Of a DNA stretch of 64,000 nt, positions 26,281 through 34,650 are shown one piece after another (position 1 is the stretch's first letter; every line of letters begins with the position of its first letter). Source of the DNA: Geobacter sp. GTDB lineage: Bacteria > Desulfobacterota > Desulfuromonadia > Geobacterales > DSM-12255. The stretch lies in NCBI GenBank assembly GCA_009886125.1, contig VFJK01000016.1:1-64000 (forward strand), written 5' to 3'. The notes under the pieces are model-generated. The model was not told the origin of the DNA. It worked only from the letters and a program-made list of their open reading frames with translations, and made no database searches. The position numbers and the translations under genes were made by a program.

Positions 26281-27063
26281 ATGCTGTTTATCCTGAAAAA
26301 ATGCATAAGCGCCGTCCTGCTGCCGCCCGGCATGTTCATCCTGATCCTGCTGATCGCGGCATGGTGGCTCAGACGGACGCGACGCTCATTTGCCGCCTGC
26401 TACTGCCTCCTGTTAGCCCTGCTGATCTGGGTACTCTCAACAGCAGTGATGGCTGGAGCGCTCATCAGCCGACTGGAACAGGGTCTTGCCATCCCTTTCC
26501 GTCCGCAGGGAGATGTTATCGTCCTCCTGGGAGGCGGAGTCATCGATAAAGTCCCCGATCTGACCGGCAGCGGCGCACCATCCGACGGGATGATGACCCG
26601 CATGGTCACGGCGATCCGCCTGCAGCGACAACTGGACGTGCCGATCCTGGTTTCCGGCGGTGTCGTCTATGCCGGTCGATCTGCAGAGTCGCCGGTCGTC
26701 CGTCGCTTCCTGCTTGATCTCGGGGTTCCGGCCCGGCAGATACTTGTCGAGGATAAAAGCCGCGACACTGTCGAAAACGCCCGTTTCTGCAAGGTGCTCC
26801 TGCAACAGCACCACTTCCGGCAGCCGCTGCTGGTCACCTCCGCCTTTCACATGCGCCGCTCGCTGGCAGCATTCCGCAGGGAAGGCATTGCCGTAACAGC
26901 GGTTCCGGCCAGCTTCAGCACAACGCCGGAAAGAACGACCATCTGGGCCGACCTGCTGCCGGAAGCCGCTGCACTTCACGAAACCGCAACCGCTCTGCGG
27001 GAATATCTCGGGCTTCTCTATAACCATTTCAGCGAGAAAAGGAGCCCTCCGGGCATACGGTGA
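26281..27063 (+). CDS. DUF218 membrane protein (YdcF/ElyC/SanA family)
   Basis: 260 aa. Two hydrophobic segments at about 14-30 and 36-60 precede a DUF218 domain with the signatures VIVLLGGGV, VSGGVVYAG, RDTVENARF and VTSAFHMRRS. Members such as ElyC are linked to envelope and lipid-carrier homeostasis; the reaction here is not known. It follows dgkA closely and precedes the PilZ gene by about 125 bases. Confidence 0.88.
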   Translation: MLFILKKCISAVLLPPGMFILILLIAAWWLRRTRRSFAACYCLLLALLIWVLSTAVMAGALISRLEQGLAIPFRPQGDVIVLLGGGVIDKVPDLTGSGAPSDGMMTRMVTAIRLQRQLDVPILVSGGVVYAGRSAESPVVRRFLLDLGVPARQILVEDKSRDTVENARFCKVLLQQHHFRQPLLVTSAFHMRRSLAAFRREGIAVTAVPASFSTTPERTTIWADLLPEAAALHETATALREYLGLLYNHFSEKRSPPGIR

Positions 27064-27189
27064 GATTAAAAAGAACTTCAGCTTGCCGGTTTATTTTCTG
27101 ACGTACCTGTGGTAAACAGTATCCTACCTGAAACTCCGGGTCAGATCCTGCTGTATGAGCCGAAGAATTTTAGCGCCAAGGGAGGTGCC

Positions 27190-27735
27190 ATGGAAAATCG
27201 AGCGACCAGTAACGAGGATAAACGGGGCACCCCGCGGGTGAAGAAACTCTTCATGATCGCCTACCTCCCGAAGGATGACGGTCCGTCACGCACACCGGTC
27301 TCGCTTGGCCGCACTGTCGACATCAGTCCCTCCGGTGTCGGGATGGAGATCTACAAGGAAATCGCCGTTGGTACGGTTATGGAGATGGAGATCGACCTGG
27401 AGGCTGTCCCGCTTTCGGCTCTGGGGAAAGTCGTCCGTGTCGACCCGCTTGAAAACGGCAACTTTCACATCGGGATCAGTTTCGATGATCAACAGGAGCT
27501 GTTGCAGACAAGGATAGCACTGTCCGAGATATCAGCTCTCCGTCAGCAGGTGGAACTGCTGGAAAGAGTCATGACAAAGCTGGCGAGAACCGGCTGGCCA
27601 TGGGATGAGCATGGTAGGCCCAACGAGATTCTCCGCTGCTGCAAGGATGGCTTTGCCCCTGCCATGCTTGAAGCAAAGAAGCTGCTGGGCCGGACACATC
27701 AGAGCATTGCCGACCTGAAAGAGCCGAAGTCCTGA
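27190..27735 (+). CDS. PilZ-domain protein
   Basis: 181 aa. Contains a PilZ-like beta-barrel (about 12-105): the first motif is RGTPRVKK (weak RxxxR form) and the second is DISPSGVGMEI (D/NxSxxG). These two motifs bind cyclic di-GMP in known PilZ proteins, so it is a likely c-di-GMP receptor. The C-terminal 70 residues are helical. The ATG at 27190 is used because GGGAGG stands before it; the frame is open from 27109. No output domain is attached, so it probably acts by protein contact. Confidence 0.82.
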   Translation: MENRATSNEDKRGTPRVKKLFMIAYLPKDDGPSRTPVSLGRTVDISPSGVGMEIYKEIAVGTVMEMEIDLEAVPLSALGKVVRVDPLENGNFHIGISFDDQQELLQTRIALSEISALRQQVELLERVMTKLARTGWPWDEHGRPNEILRCCKDGFAPAMLEAKKLLGRTHQSIADLKEPKS

Positions 27736-27759
27736 CATGACGAGAAGCATCTGTAGCAT

Positions 27760-28323
27760 ATGAATGGACTGAAATATCTGGCAGGATATTCTGAAAAGCT
27801 GACCGGCCAGGTGGAACTACTCCTCGCAGAAAACAGGCTTGCCGGTTTCCTGCTGGGGAAATACCCGACGACGCACGAGATCAGGACAGACAGGGCACTC
27901 TACGAATTTACCCTGGAGATCAAGACCGAATTCCTCCGCAATGCCCAGCCGCTCAGCCGGGTCACCTATGACGGTAAAATCAATGTGATCAATAATGCCC
28001 TCGGCCTGCATACCTTTATTTCAAGGGTGCAGGGGGGAAGACTCAAAGCCAAGAACGAAATAAGGATCGCCGCTGTCTTCAGGCAGGCACCGCTCCAGTT
28101 CTTGCGAATGATCGTCGTGCACGAACTGGCACATCTGAAAGAGCGGGAACATAACAAGGCCTTTTACCGGCTCTGTGAGTATATGGAACCGGCTTACCAC
28201 CAGCTGGAGTTCGATGCGCGTATCTACCTGACCCAGCTGGAACTTGCCGGGCCGCTTTACCGGGAAAACAGCGAAATGACAGATGAGGATGGAAAGAGCC
28301 CGACTGATCCGGTGCCTGCATGA
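27760..28323 (+). CDS. YgjP-like metallopeptidase (DUF45)
   Basis: 187 aa. Zinc-protease motif HELAHLKEREHNKAFY with His121, Glu122, His125 and the third His131, as in the YgjP/DUF45 (WLM-like, SprT-like) family. Roles in other systems include cleaving DNA-protein crosslinks, but for this subfamily it is unproved. It overlaps the next gene by four bases (ATGA), so the two are translationally coupled. Confidence 0.85.
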   Translation: MNGLKYLAGYSEKLTGQVELLLAENRLAGFLLGKYPTTHEIRTDRALYEFTLEIKTEFLRNAQPLSRVTYDGKINVINNALGLHTFISRVQGGRLKAKNEIRIAAVFRQAPLQFLRMIVVHELAHLKEREHNKAFYRLCEYMEPAYHQLEFDARIYLTQLELAGPLYRENSEMTDEDGKSPTDPVPA

Positions 28324-28892
28324 CGAGGAATGAATCACTGGACAGGTGTGCCCTGTTCAGTGATGTCAGTGTGAACCCGAAGCAGCGGCTCGGCATCGGC
28401 AGCTGCCTGCTGTTACCGCAACAGTTCCTGGACGACCCTCAGTACGATCCTGATCCGGCAGGACTCTCAGCGCAGCTCTGCTTCAGAAGATTCACGGACA
28501 CATCTTCGACAAAACTTGAACTGCAGACAATTTTGTGGGGAGTTGAGCTTTTCCGGTCTCAGCTGACAGAGGCGGTTCGCGGCGCACTGCAGCTGTACAC
28601 CGACTCCCAGGCTGTTACCGGACTTCCCGGACGAAGGCTGCACCTGGAAAGATGTAACTACTGCGGCGGAAGATCCGGAAAGCCGCTGGCCAACGCCTCC
28701 CTGTATGTCGACTTTTTCGCTGCCAGCGACGAACTCGGTTTCGAGATTTTCAAGGTGGCCGGGCACTCCCGCACATCCTCCCGCGACACTGTCCAGCGGA
28801 TCTTCTCGATTGTCGATCGGGGCGCGCGCAGAGCGCTGAAGCTCTGGCTGGCTGAAAAACCGGATGATGGGTCAGACAGCAGGGACCTGTAG
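28320..28892 (+). CDS. RNase H-like protein
   Basis: 190 aa. The RNase H fold residues can be placed: Asp15 in LFSDVSVNP, Glu67 in STKLELQT, Asp95 in LYTDSQAV and a late Asp at about 166 (SIVDRGARRAL), with the catalytic-loop His149 in VAGHS. This fits an RNase HI-type nuclease for RNA in RNA-DNA hybrids. The sequence is diverged from classic RnhA. It starts within the end of the YgjP-type gene, so the pair may act together in nucleic-acid maintenance. Confidence 0.75.
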   Translation: MTRNESLDRCALFSDVSVNPKQRLGIGSCLLLPQQFLDDPQYDPDPAGLSAQLCFRRFTDTSSTKLELQTILWGVELFRSQLTEAVRGALQLYTDSQAVTGLPGRRLHLERCNYCGGRSGKPLANASLYVDFFAASDELGFEIFKVAGHSRTSSRDTVQRIFSIVDRGARRALKLWLAEKPDDGSDSRDL

Positions 28893-28933
28893 CAGCAACA
28901 TGTTCGGAGATGACTGCTCCCCTTTAAATATTT

Positions 28934-29305
28934 TCAGGGCTTCCGTATGGCAAAGTCGTGATTATGACCGGTAATGCTGCTTGAACTGATTGTATCGGTT
29001 CTTCCTGCGTTGATATCGTTGATCTGCGCCGCGGTGAGGGTAACCGAATGTGAATGAGCCAGCACCACGGTAGAAGTATACGTCACCTGCCCGCCGGCGA
29101 GCAGATCGGCCCCCCTGACGGTGATGTCATGCGTGTGGCCACTGGTTGTTGTTGAAGTCACCAGGAAATCCCCTGATGCAGTTACGACAGGGGATGAACT
29201 TCCACCACCGCCGCAGCCGCCAAGAAAAACAGCCAGTGGCAGGACGAGTGCCGCGCTGCCAGTCAGTATCAAAAATTCACGTCTCTTCATCTCATTTGTG
29301 TTCAT
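28934..29305 (-). CDS. Tat-exported lipoprotein with three HxH motifs
   Basis: 123 aa. The start KRREFLILTGSAALVLPLAV is a twin-arginine signal (RRxFL) and ends in a lipobox-like LGGC followed by GGGGSSS. The mature part of about 90 residues has three repeated motifs, SGHTHDITV, LAHSHSVTLT and TGHNHDFAI, each with a His-x-His pair, spaced about 33 residues apart. Such His pairs could bind metal, possibly a cupin-like or beta-roll set of ligands. No family name is recognised. The Tat signal suggests folding before export, as for cofactor-binding proteins. Confidence 0.7.
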   Translation of the reverse strand: MNTNEMKRREFLILTGSAALVLPLAVFLGGCGGGGSSSPVVTASGDFLVTSTTTSGHTHDITVRGADLLAGGQVTYTSTVVLAHSHSVTLTAAQINDINAGRTDTISSSSITGHNHDFAIRKP

Positions 29306-29345
29306 AGCTCCTCCTTTGGCTTGAAACTACCATTTGACCAGCATT

Positions 29346-29690
29346 TCAGGCAAAGAACTCGTCATCGATGATAGTCATGATCCCTTCCGGGGTAAAGGGA
29401 TAGAACGTCTTCTTCTCGCTGCCGTCACTGTCCTGCCAGTCCCATTCGATAACCTCGCTCTCGCCCTTCTTCACCCGCACCAGCTTGTCCGGATCCAGTT
29501 CGATGAGGATCTGCCACATCTGCTCCATGTCGAGCAGTTCAAATCCCTTGATCTCTTCTTCGTGACCCTGCTTACGGATGAAACGGTCGATCAGGTCATA
29601 GTCAACGAATGTCTGCCCGGTTTCCCAGGACTTGATAAAGAACTGCTCTTCCCCGCGTTGCGCTTCTATCCTGTCGATGAGTTCACTCAT
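29346..29690 (-). CDS. hypothetical acidic protein
   Basis: 114 aa with no family I recognise. It is rich in acidic and aromatic residues (EEQFFIKSWETGQTFVDYDL; ELDPDKLVRVKKGESEVIEW). The ATG at 29690 follows AGGATC; the frame extends to 29747 but the extra residues look unrelated. It sits alone between the Tat lipoprotein and the MFS transporter, and has the base composition of the surrounding chromosome. Confidence 0.6.
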   Translation of the reverse strand: MSELIDRIEAQRGEEQFFIKSWETGQTFVDYDLIDRFIRKQGHEEEIKGFELLDMEQMWQILIELDPDKLVRVKKGESEVIEWDWQDSDGSEKKTFYPFTPEGIMTIIDDEFFA

Positions 29691-29887
29691 GATCCTGATA
29701 CCCCCTGGCTCGATAGTTGACCGCGCTCTTGAGAACTCTGCGCGCAAGGTTATATTTTAGCATCGGCTGTCAACATATCAAGTTAAGAGTAGCAGCGGAG
29801 GTAACGTCTGTGTCTAACTGTCGGCTATCTGCGGAGCTGTTCGGCTTTTCTCTTGTTTACCGGCTCGCCCGAAGCTAAACTCACCCC

Positions 29888-31108
29888 ATGTCAACCGTTC
29901 TCACAACCGGCTACCGGCGCTATGCGCTTGCCCTTTTTCTGGCGGTCAACCTGCTGAACTACATCGACCGACAGGTCCTGTATGCGGTCTTCCCGCTGGT
30001 CAAGGAGTCGCTTCGGGTCTCCGACACCTCGCTCGGGCTTTTGGGCAGCGCCTTTATGGTCGTCTACATGTGCGCAGCTCCGATCTTCGGCTGGATCGGA
30101 GACAGAGGGAGCAAAGTCCGTCTTGCTGCAGGCGGTCTCGGAGTTTGGAGCCTGTCAACCATGCTCGCAGGTGTGACGACCGGCTACAGTCAACTGCTCG
30201 GGGCCCGTTCACTGGTCGGCATCGGTGAGGCCAGCTTCGGAACAGTCGCGCCGGGGATCATTTCAGACTATTTCCCGAAAGAACGGAGGGGCAGGATCCT
30301 CTCCAGGTTTTACCTTGCGATACCGGTCGGTAGCGCTCTCGGCTATCTGCTTGGGGGAGTCATCGGCCAGCATTTCGGTTGGCATACCGCTTTTCTGATG
30401 GTCGGTGCACCGGGACTTCTGCTCGTAATCCCGATGGCTCTCTTGAAAACCGTTGACCTGCCCGAAAAAGATAGCCAGCGCTCGACCGGTTACTCAGCGC
30501 TCCTGAAAAACCGCTCTTTTGTTCTCAACACACTTGCCATGACTGCTATGACCTTTGCCATGGGCGGCATGGCGCAGTGGATACCGACGTTCCTGAACCG
30601 TGTTCACGGACTGAGCGTCGCACGGGGGAATCTGCTTTTCGGCGGACTTACCGTTGTCGCCGGGATCATCGGGACACTTCTGGGCGGTTGGCTTGGAGAC
30701 CATTTTCAGAAAAAACGCCCGGACGGCTACCTTCTGGTTTCCGGCTGGGGCTTTATCCTTGGTATACCGGCGATGCTTCTCGCCCTGACAGCTCCGGACC
30801 TGCAGAGCGCACTTTCCGGGATGTTTCTGGCCGAGCTCTGTCTCTTTCTGAATACCGGGCCGCTCAATACGGTCATTGTGAATGTGACCCGACACGACAT
30901 CCGGGCAATGGCGTTCGCCGCAAACATCTTTGTCATTCATGCACTGGGGGATGCGATATCCCCGGCATTCATAGGCTTTCTTTCCGACCGGTGGGGGCTT
31001 GGCAATGCACTCCTTTCTACAGTCGCGGCAATAATGCTCGCAGCACTTTTCTGTTTTATCTGCGCACGGAAAATCTCCGGTGATCTGGAGGCTGACAATC
31101 AGAGCTGA
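29888..31108 (+). CDS. MFS transporter (spinster-like)
   Basis: 406 aa, 12 membrane helices expected. The MFS motif A is GWIGDRGSKVRL after helix 2 and the second half has GGWLGDHFQKKR. The start LLNYIDRQVLYAVFPLVKE is close to the spinster/hexuronate-like branch. Substrate unknown. It ends 48 bases before tRNA-Ser. Confidence 0.88.
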   Translation: MSTVLTTGYRRYALALFLAVNLLNYIDRQVLYAVFPLVKESLRVSDTSLGLLGSAFMVVYMCAAPIFGWIGDRGSKVRLAAGGLGVWSLSTMLAGVTTGYSQLLGARSLVGIGEASFGTVAPGIISDYFPKERRGRILSRFYLAIPVGSALGYLLGGVIGQHFGWHTAFLMVGAPGLLLVIPMALLKTVDLPEKDSQRSTGYSALLKNRSFVLNTLAMTAMTFAMGGMAQWIPTFLNRVHGLSVARGNLLFGGLTVVAGIIGTLLGGWLGDHFQKKRPDGYLLVSGWGFILGIPAMLLALTAPDLQSALSGMFLAELCLFLNTGPLNTVIVNVTRHDIRAMAFAANIFVIHALGDAISPAFIGFLSDRWGLGNALLSTVAAIMLAALFCFICARKISGDLEADNQS

Positions 31109-31156
31109 TAATATTCTTTACAATCCACGCCCTGTTGCAGTATATTTCGTCTTTCT

Positions 31157-31247
31157 GGAGAGATGTCCGAGCGGCTGAAGGAGCACGCCTGGAAAGCGTG
31201 TGTATGTTAATAGCGTACCGAGGGTTCGAATCCCTCTCTCTCCGCCA
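31157..31247 (+). tRNA. tRNA-Ser(GGA)
   Basis: GGAGAGA acceptor, long variable arm, anticodon loop CTGGAAA with anticodon GGA, T arm, TCTCTCC and an encoded CCA. The genomic island starts right after it, and it is the likely target of the integrase. Confidence 0.97.
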
Positions 31248-31280
31248 GTAAAAATTCCATTGTAGTCCGATGTAGTACGA

Positions 31281-31308
31281 AACCCACTAGAAATAGTGGG
31301 TTTTTTAT
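31281..31308 (+). terminator. terminator after tRNA-Ser
   Basis: AACCCACTA and TAGTGGGTT form a stem with GAAA loop, followed by TTTTATTTTT. It lies within what should be the island side of the junction, so the element brings its own terminator for the tRNA. Confidence 0.8.
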
Positions 31309-31359
31309 TTTTATTAGTCCGATAGCGTGCTATGATTACCATCAACATCCAGTGTAAAT

Positions 31360-31379
31360 GGGGGTATTCCTGGGGGTAT
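31360..31379 (+). repeat. left double repeat GGGGGTATTCCTGGGGGTAT (probable integrase arm site)
   Basis: Two copies of GGGGGTAT; an inverted third copy (ATACCCCC) follows at 31400-31406. The right end of the island has 19 of 20 identical bases at 53291-53310 in the same orientation. Such repeats are often found between tRNA and integrase in islands of this type. Confidence 0.6.
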
Positions 31380-31432
31380 TTTATATCCCCTGACAAGAAT
31401 ACCCCCAACCACTCACTTTATTGGAGGTTGTC

Positions 31433-32647
31433 ATGGCACTAACGGATATGCAGGTACGCACGGCGAAGCCTACGGAGAAGTCATATAAATTGACTGACTC
31501 TGGCGGGCTTTTTCTTTTTGTCAGCCCTTCGGGCGGAAAGTTGTGGCGAATGAAATACAGGGTTGCTGGCAAAGAAAAGCTTCTGTCATTTGGCATGTAT
31601 CCAGATATTTCACTAGCTGAGGCACGTGAACAAAGGGACGCTGCCAGAAAACAGATCGCTAACGGTATTGACCCCAGCGAAGTCCGCAAGGCAAAGAAAG
31701 AAGCGCAGACAGAACAAGAGACGACTTTTGAAGTTGTGGCCCGAGAATGGTTTTCCAGAAAAGAACCCGAGTGGAGCCCAGGCCATGCCGTTACTGTCAA
31801 AAGCAGATTAATTCGTGACGTCTATCCGGTTATCGGCAATAGAGTCATAACCGAGATCAAAGCCCCGGAGATTCTGGCAATGCTTCAGAAGATCGAAGCC
31901 CGTGGGAATTTTGAAACCGCATACAGGATCAAGGTTATCTGCGGGCAAGTTTTTCAATATGCAGGACAAACGGGGCGGACTGAAATAGATCCCACCAGGA
32001 TGTTAAAGGGTGCTTTGGCAAAACGCAAAGAGAAGCACCATGCCGCAATCACTGACCCTAAAGAAGTTGCGAAGCTACTCAGAGATATCGACGCATACGG
32101 AGGGAGTTTTATCGTCAAGTGTGCTCTTCAGCTTGCGCCATTAGTATTCGTTCGGCCTGGAGAACTTCAGAAAGCCGAATGGGCTGAATTCGATCTTGAT
32201 TCTGCAGAATGGAATATCCCGGCTGAAAGGATGAAGATGAAACAGGCTCATCTTGTTCCGCTCTCTTCTCAGGCCGTCAAAATTCTTAAGGCACTCCACG
32301 AGGTGACAGGTGACTGTAAATATGTTTTTACGAATTATCGAACACATACAAGGCCGATGAGTGATGTTGCCATGCTTGCCGCGTTACGCAGTATGGGGTA
32401 TGACAAGGACACCATGACAACTCACGGCTTCAGAGCTATGGCGAGAACAATCACGGAAGAAGTCTTACATGTGCCGTATGAATTGATTGAGCATCAACTT
32501 GCTCATACTGTGCGCGATCCGAATGGTCGGGCATATAATCGCACGACACACCTTGAGGCTCGTAAGGCAATGATGCAAAGATGGTCTAACTACCTCTATG
32601 ACCTTAAAAGCGTCGCAAAGGTCATTCCTATTAGCAAAAGTGCGTAA
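31433..32647 (+). CDS. P4-type tyrosine integrase
   Basis: 404 aa site-specific recombinase. The N-terminal DUF4102 arm-binding domain (ALTDMQVRTAKPTEKSYKLT) leads to a catalytic domain with R in LVFVRPGELQKAEW, HxxR in HGFRAMART, a His about 28 residues later and the nucleophile Tyr in GRAYNRTTHLEARK. Starts at 31433 after GGAGG. It points away from the tRNA and should catalyse insertion and loss of the island at tRNA-Ser. The frame is intact. Confidence 0.95.
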   Translation: MALTDMQVRTAKPTEKSYKLTDSGGLFLFVSPSGGKLWRMKYRVAGKEKLLSFGMYPDISLAEAREQRDAARKQIANGIDPSEVRKAKKEAQTEQETTFEVVAREWFSRKEPEWSPGHAVTVKSRLIRDVYPVIGNRVITEIKAPEILAMLQKIEARGNFETAYRIKVICGQVFQYAGQTGRTEIDPTRMLKGALAKRKEKHHAAITDPKEVAKLLRDIDAYGGSFIVKCALQLAPLVFVRPGELQKAEWAEFDLDSAEWNIPAERMKMKQAHLVPLSSQAVKILKALHEVTGDCKYVFTNYRTHTRPMSDVAMLAALRSMGYDKDTMTTHGFRAMARTITEEVLHVPYELIEHQLAHTVRDPNGRAYNRTTHLEARKAMMQRWSNYLYDLKSVAKVIPISKSA

Positions 32648-32653
32648 GATTTA

Positions 32654-32752
32654 GTTGTATCGTCTGGCAAGTATTCAGACAGTTTTGTTGCATCGTCTGG
32701 CAAGTAATGAAGTAGTTTTTATGCTTCGTCTATACAACTATCTGTTATCGTT
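32654..32752 (+). repeat. 33-base-period direct repeats, locus 1
   Basis: CGTCTGGCAA occurs at 32661 and 32694, and a weaker CGTCTATACAA at 32727, exactly 33 bases apart. The second and third copies with their spacers are closely similar to the pair at 36231/36264. The repeat lies after the integrase stop and before the AlpA-like gene, so it may be an operator array. Confidence 0.65.
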
Positions 32753-32928
32753 AAATATTTATTGACAATCTATGTAGGCCTGATACAATCCTACTCAGAA
32801 CTTAAGAGACAATAAGTTTTAACTAGCAAGTGAATAGCCTCACTATGCATCCAGGGACGGTAAGAAGTATGTCTGGGTGTATTGTGGGGCTTTTTTGTTG
32901 CTGGGGAATTCAAGTGGAGGGCTTAACC

Positions 32929-33099
32929 ATGGCCAAAATGTTGAGATTGAAACAAGTGTTGGAAATTATCCCCGTCAAGAAAAGCACGATCTACAAATGG
33001 ATTCAGGAAGGCAAGTTTCCGGAACCATTGCGGCCTTCTTCCCGCTGTTCGCTATGGAGTTCCGATTCTGTTGAACAGTTTATGAATAACGCATTCTGA
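32929..33099 (+). CDS. AlpA-like excisionase/regulator
   Basis: 56 aa helix-turn-helix protein. LKQVLEIIPVKKSTIYKWIQ is the MerR-like DNA-binding helix pair of the AlpA/Xis family, which activates P4-type integrases or helps excision. The start at 32929 follows a strong GGAGGG. Downstream of the 33-base repeats, which could be its target. It follows the integrase by about 280 bases. Confidence 0.82.
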   Translation: MAKMLRLKQVLEIIPVKKSTIYKWIQEGKFPEPLRPSSRCSLWSSDSVEQFMNNAF

Positions 33100-33471
33100 T
33101 AATCTCCGTTTAAATTTTGTCTCTATCTGCGGGCGGCTAGATACGCTGGCGCAGATAGAAGTTAGCCGCTACCAGGGAACTCGACAGAGCGGCACCGTGG
33201 GGCAATTTCAGAACGGGTCGAGGGCGGTCTTGCAGATCGTTATAGTCTGAAAGAACCAGAATCACTGCAAGGGGTATTCTGGCCTCAGGTGGATACACTT
33301 ATTTTGAGGAACAAGCCGTCACTCTATTTTTACAAATGGGGTTGGGGGCTTTGTTCCTAGGTGGACCTGAAAGAAAGATTGAAAGTTTTTACGAGCCCAA
33401 AGGGCAAGTGAGATTTACGAAGCCCGAAGGGCGAGTGGGGCTTGTTGCCCCTTGAAACAAATGGAGGAAGC
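33100..33471. other. non-coding stretch with tandem GCCC-GGGC hairpins
   Basis: About 370 bases with no credible gene. At 33391-33410 and 33417-33437 two near-identical units, each a small hairpin GCCCNAAGGGC followed by (A/G)AGTG, stand 26 bases apart just before the ribosome site of the next gene. The rest has short inverted repeats (ATCTGCG...CGCAGAT near 33127-33157) and may encode an RNA. Confidence 0.45.
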
Positions 33472-33951
33472 ATGAACCCTGCAGAGGCAACCATCGACTG
33501 TAATCATTATCCCAAGAGAAACGTCCTCTCTTTGGAGCAACTATGGAAAGACAAGAGAAGCTCAAATCAACAATTCCAGAAGGAATTTACGCAGAAGGAT
33601 CGAGGCATGCTCAGGCACTTTATCAGATTTGTAGCTCCCCATGATCCGTATGCTGTTATGGGAACTGTGCTCAAGAACTGGTCTCAATATGCTGATAGCG
33701 TTAGATATACAGCGGGGCTTTGCGGAGTTCCATCTCAACCATCAATCCCGTTCTTACTCAAATACTGCGAGCAGGCGGTCAATTATCATTTGCATCAGGC
33801 TAAATATACTATGAGATCAGTCGTTAATCTGACAACCCCGCCAAAACCAGTGTTAATGGAAGAAGCGGAGTTCGAGGGGCAAATCACTCTTGAAGAAATA
33901 GAGGCTCTTGAAGCACAATGGGCTCTTGGAAAGGAGTTGGAATATGAATGA
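33472..33951 (+). CDS. hypothetical island protein
   Basis: 159 aa, no family recognised. It starts MNPAEATIDCNHYPKRNV after GGAGGAAGC and ends in an acidic helix (EEIEALEAQWALGKELEYE). The middle part (RGMLRHFIRFVAPHDPYAVM) looks helical and similar in flavour to phage replication-linked proteins, but I cannot support a function. It overlaps the start of a 23-codon frame (33944-34015) that is probably not a gene. Confidence 0.6.
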   Translation: MNPAEATIDCNHYPKRNVLSLEQLWKDKRSSNQQFQKEFTQKDRGMLRHFIRFVAPHDPYAVMGTVLKNWSQYADSVRYTAGLCGVPSQPSIPFLLKYCEQAVNYHLHQAKYTMRSVVNLTTPPKPVLMEEAEFEGQITLEEIEALEAQWALGKELEYE

Positions 33952-34029
33952 CTTCGCGGACAGCTCTATCAAACACAAATCGAAGGGAAGTGCGGGCAAA
34001 AATCACAGGGGCTAACTATCGGAATGGAG

Positions 34030-34152
34030 ATGTTCTTTAGGCACATAAATTCAAAAGCGAAAAAACCGTTAAAGATAAGTCCGGTTAGATTTGAACGCTT
34101 TCTGAAGCATATAGACGAATACTTGCAGAAGAATAATGCTAATGGCGGATAG
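34030..34152 (+). CDS. possible small basic protein
   Basis: A frame from ATG 34030 (or 34024) gives MFFRHINSKAKKPLKISP and ends at TAG 34150-34152; 40 to 42 aa, basic. It runs into the end of the opposite-strand regulator gene by 14 bases. The ribosome site is weak (GGAATGGAG). It may be real, since small basic proteins are common in such islands. Confidence 0.35.
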   Translation: MFFRHINSKAKKPLKISPVRFERFLKHIDEYLQKNNANGG

Positions 34153-34462
34153 CCTTGATTATCTTGTATACCAGCCTCAGTTCTTCCCTGCTTGCCCCTG
34201 AAATAGCACTTTCAATACCCCGAGGACTTGTTAGATCATTGTCATGATGAGCGAAGTCAAACAAATCTCGCAACTCGACTGCAAGAGAATCAGCAACATG
34301 CTCCAGGACAACCACCGATGGATAACACCCTCCAACCTCAATGCGACTTAAATATTTGGGCTCGATTCCTACCCTTTCGGCAAGCTGATCCTGAGACAAG
34401 CCTGCCTGCTTTCTCAGCTCTTTAATCCTCGCACCCAACAACTTTCTTCTTTCGTTCATCAT
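34139..34462 (-). CDS. XRE-family transcription regulator
   Basis: 107 aa with a helix-turn-helix near the start (IKELRKQAGLSQDQLAERVG, then IEPKYLSRIE). A short helical tail follows (SREELRLVYKIIKAIRH). It is likely a repressor of this part of the island. A strong GGGGGGA ribosome site stands before the ATG pair at 34462/34459; the frame starts at 34486. The palindrome at 34514-34533 lies just upstream and could be its own operator. Confidence 0.85.
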   Translation of the reverse strand: MMNERRKLLGARIKELRKQAGLSQDQLAERVGIEPKYLSRIEVGGCYPSVVVLEHVADSLAVELRDLFDFAHHDNDLTSPRGIESAISGASREELRLVYKIIKAIRH

Positions 34463-34513
34463 TCCCCCCGCCGATTGAATCTTCATTCTTTCAGGAGGTT
34501 TTATGAACGCATG

Positions 34514-34533
34514 GTCAAGTAGATTAGCTTGAC
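34514..34533. promoter_or_regulatory. operator-like palindrome before the XRE gene
   Basis: GTCAAG and CTTGAC flank an eight-base spacer (TAGATTAG). It lies in the divergent gap between the XRE gene and the zinc-ribbon gene; a TTGACA promoter element for the latter is near 34594. Confidence 0.4.
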
Positions 34534-34650
34534 TTTATCTCATTGAACGTTAGAATTGTCGCCCTGTGCGTTTGTATTTTGATAAATATTCCGCTTGACA
34601 ATATCCCCTGGCACTTGTCATTGGGATAACCTTTTCGAGGGAGGACACTA

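Noticed and set aside
33944..34015. 23-codon frame MNDFADSSIKHKSKGS after the unknown gene at 33472
   Set aside because: Too short, with no good ribosome site or features; not kept as a gene.
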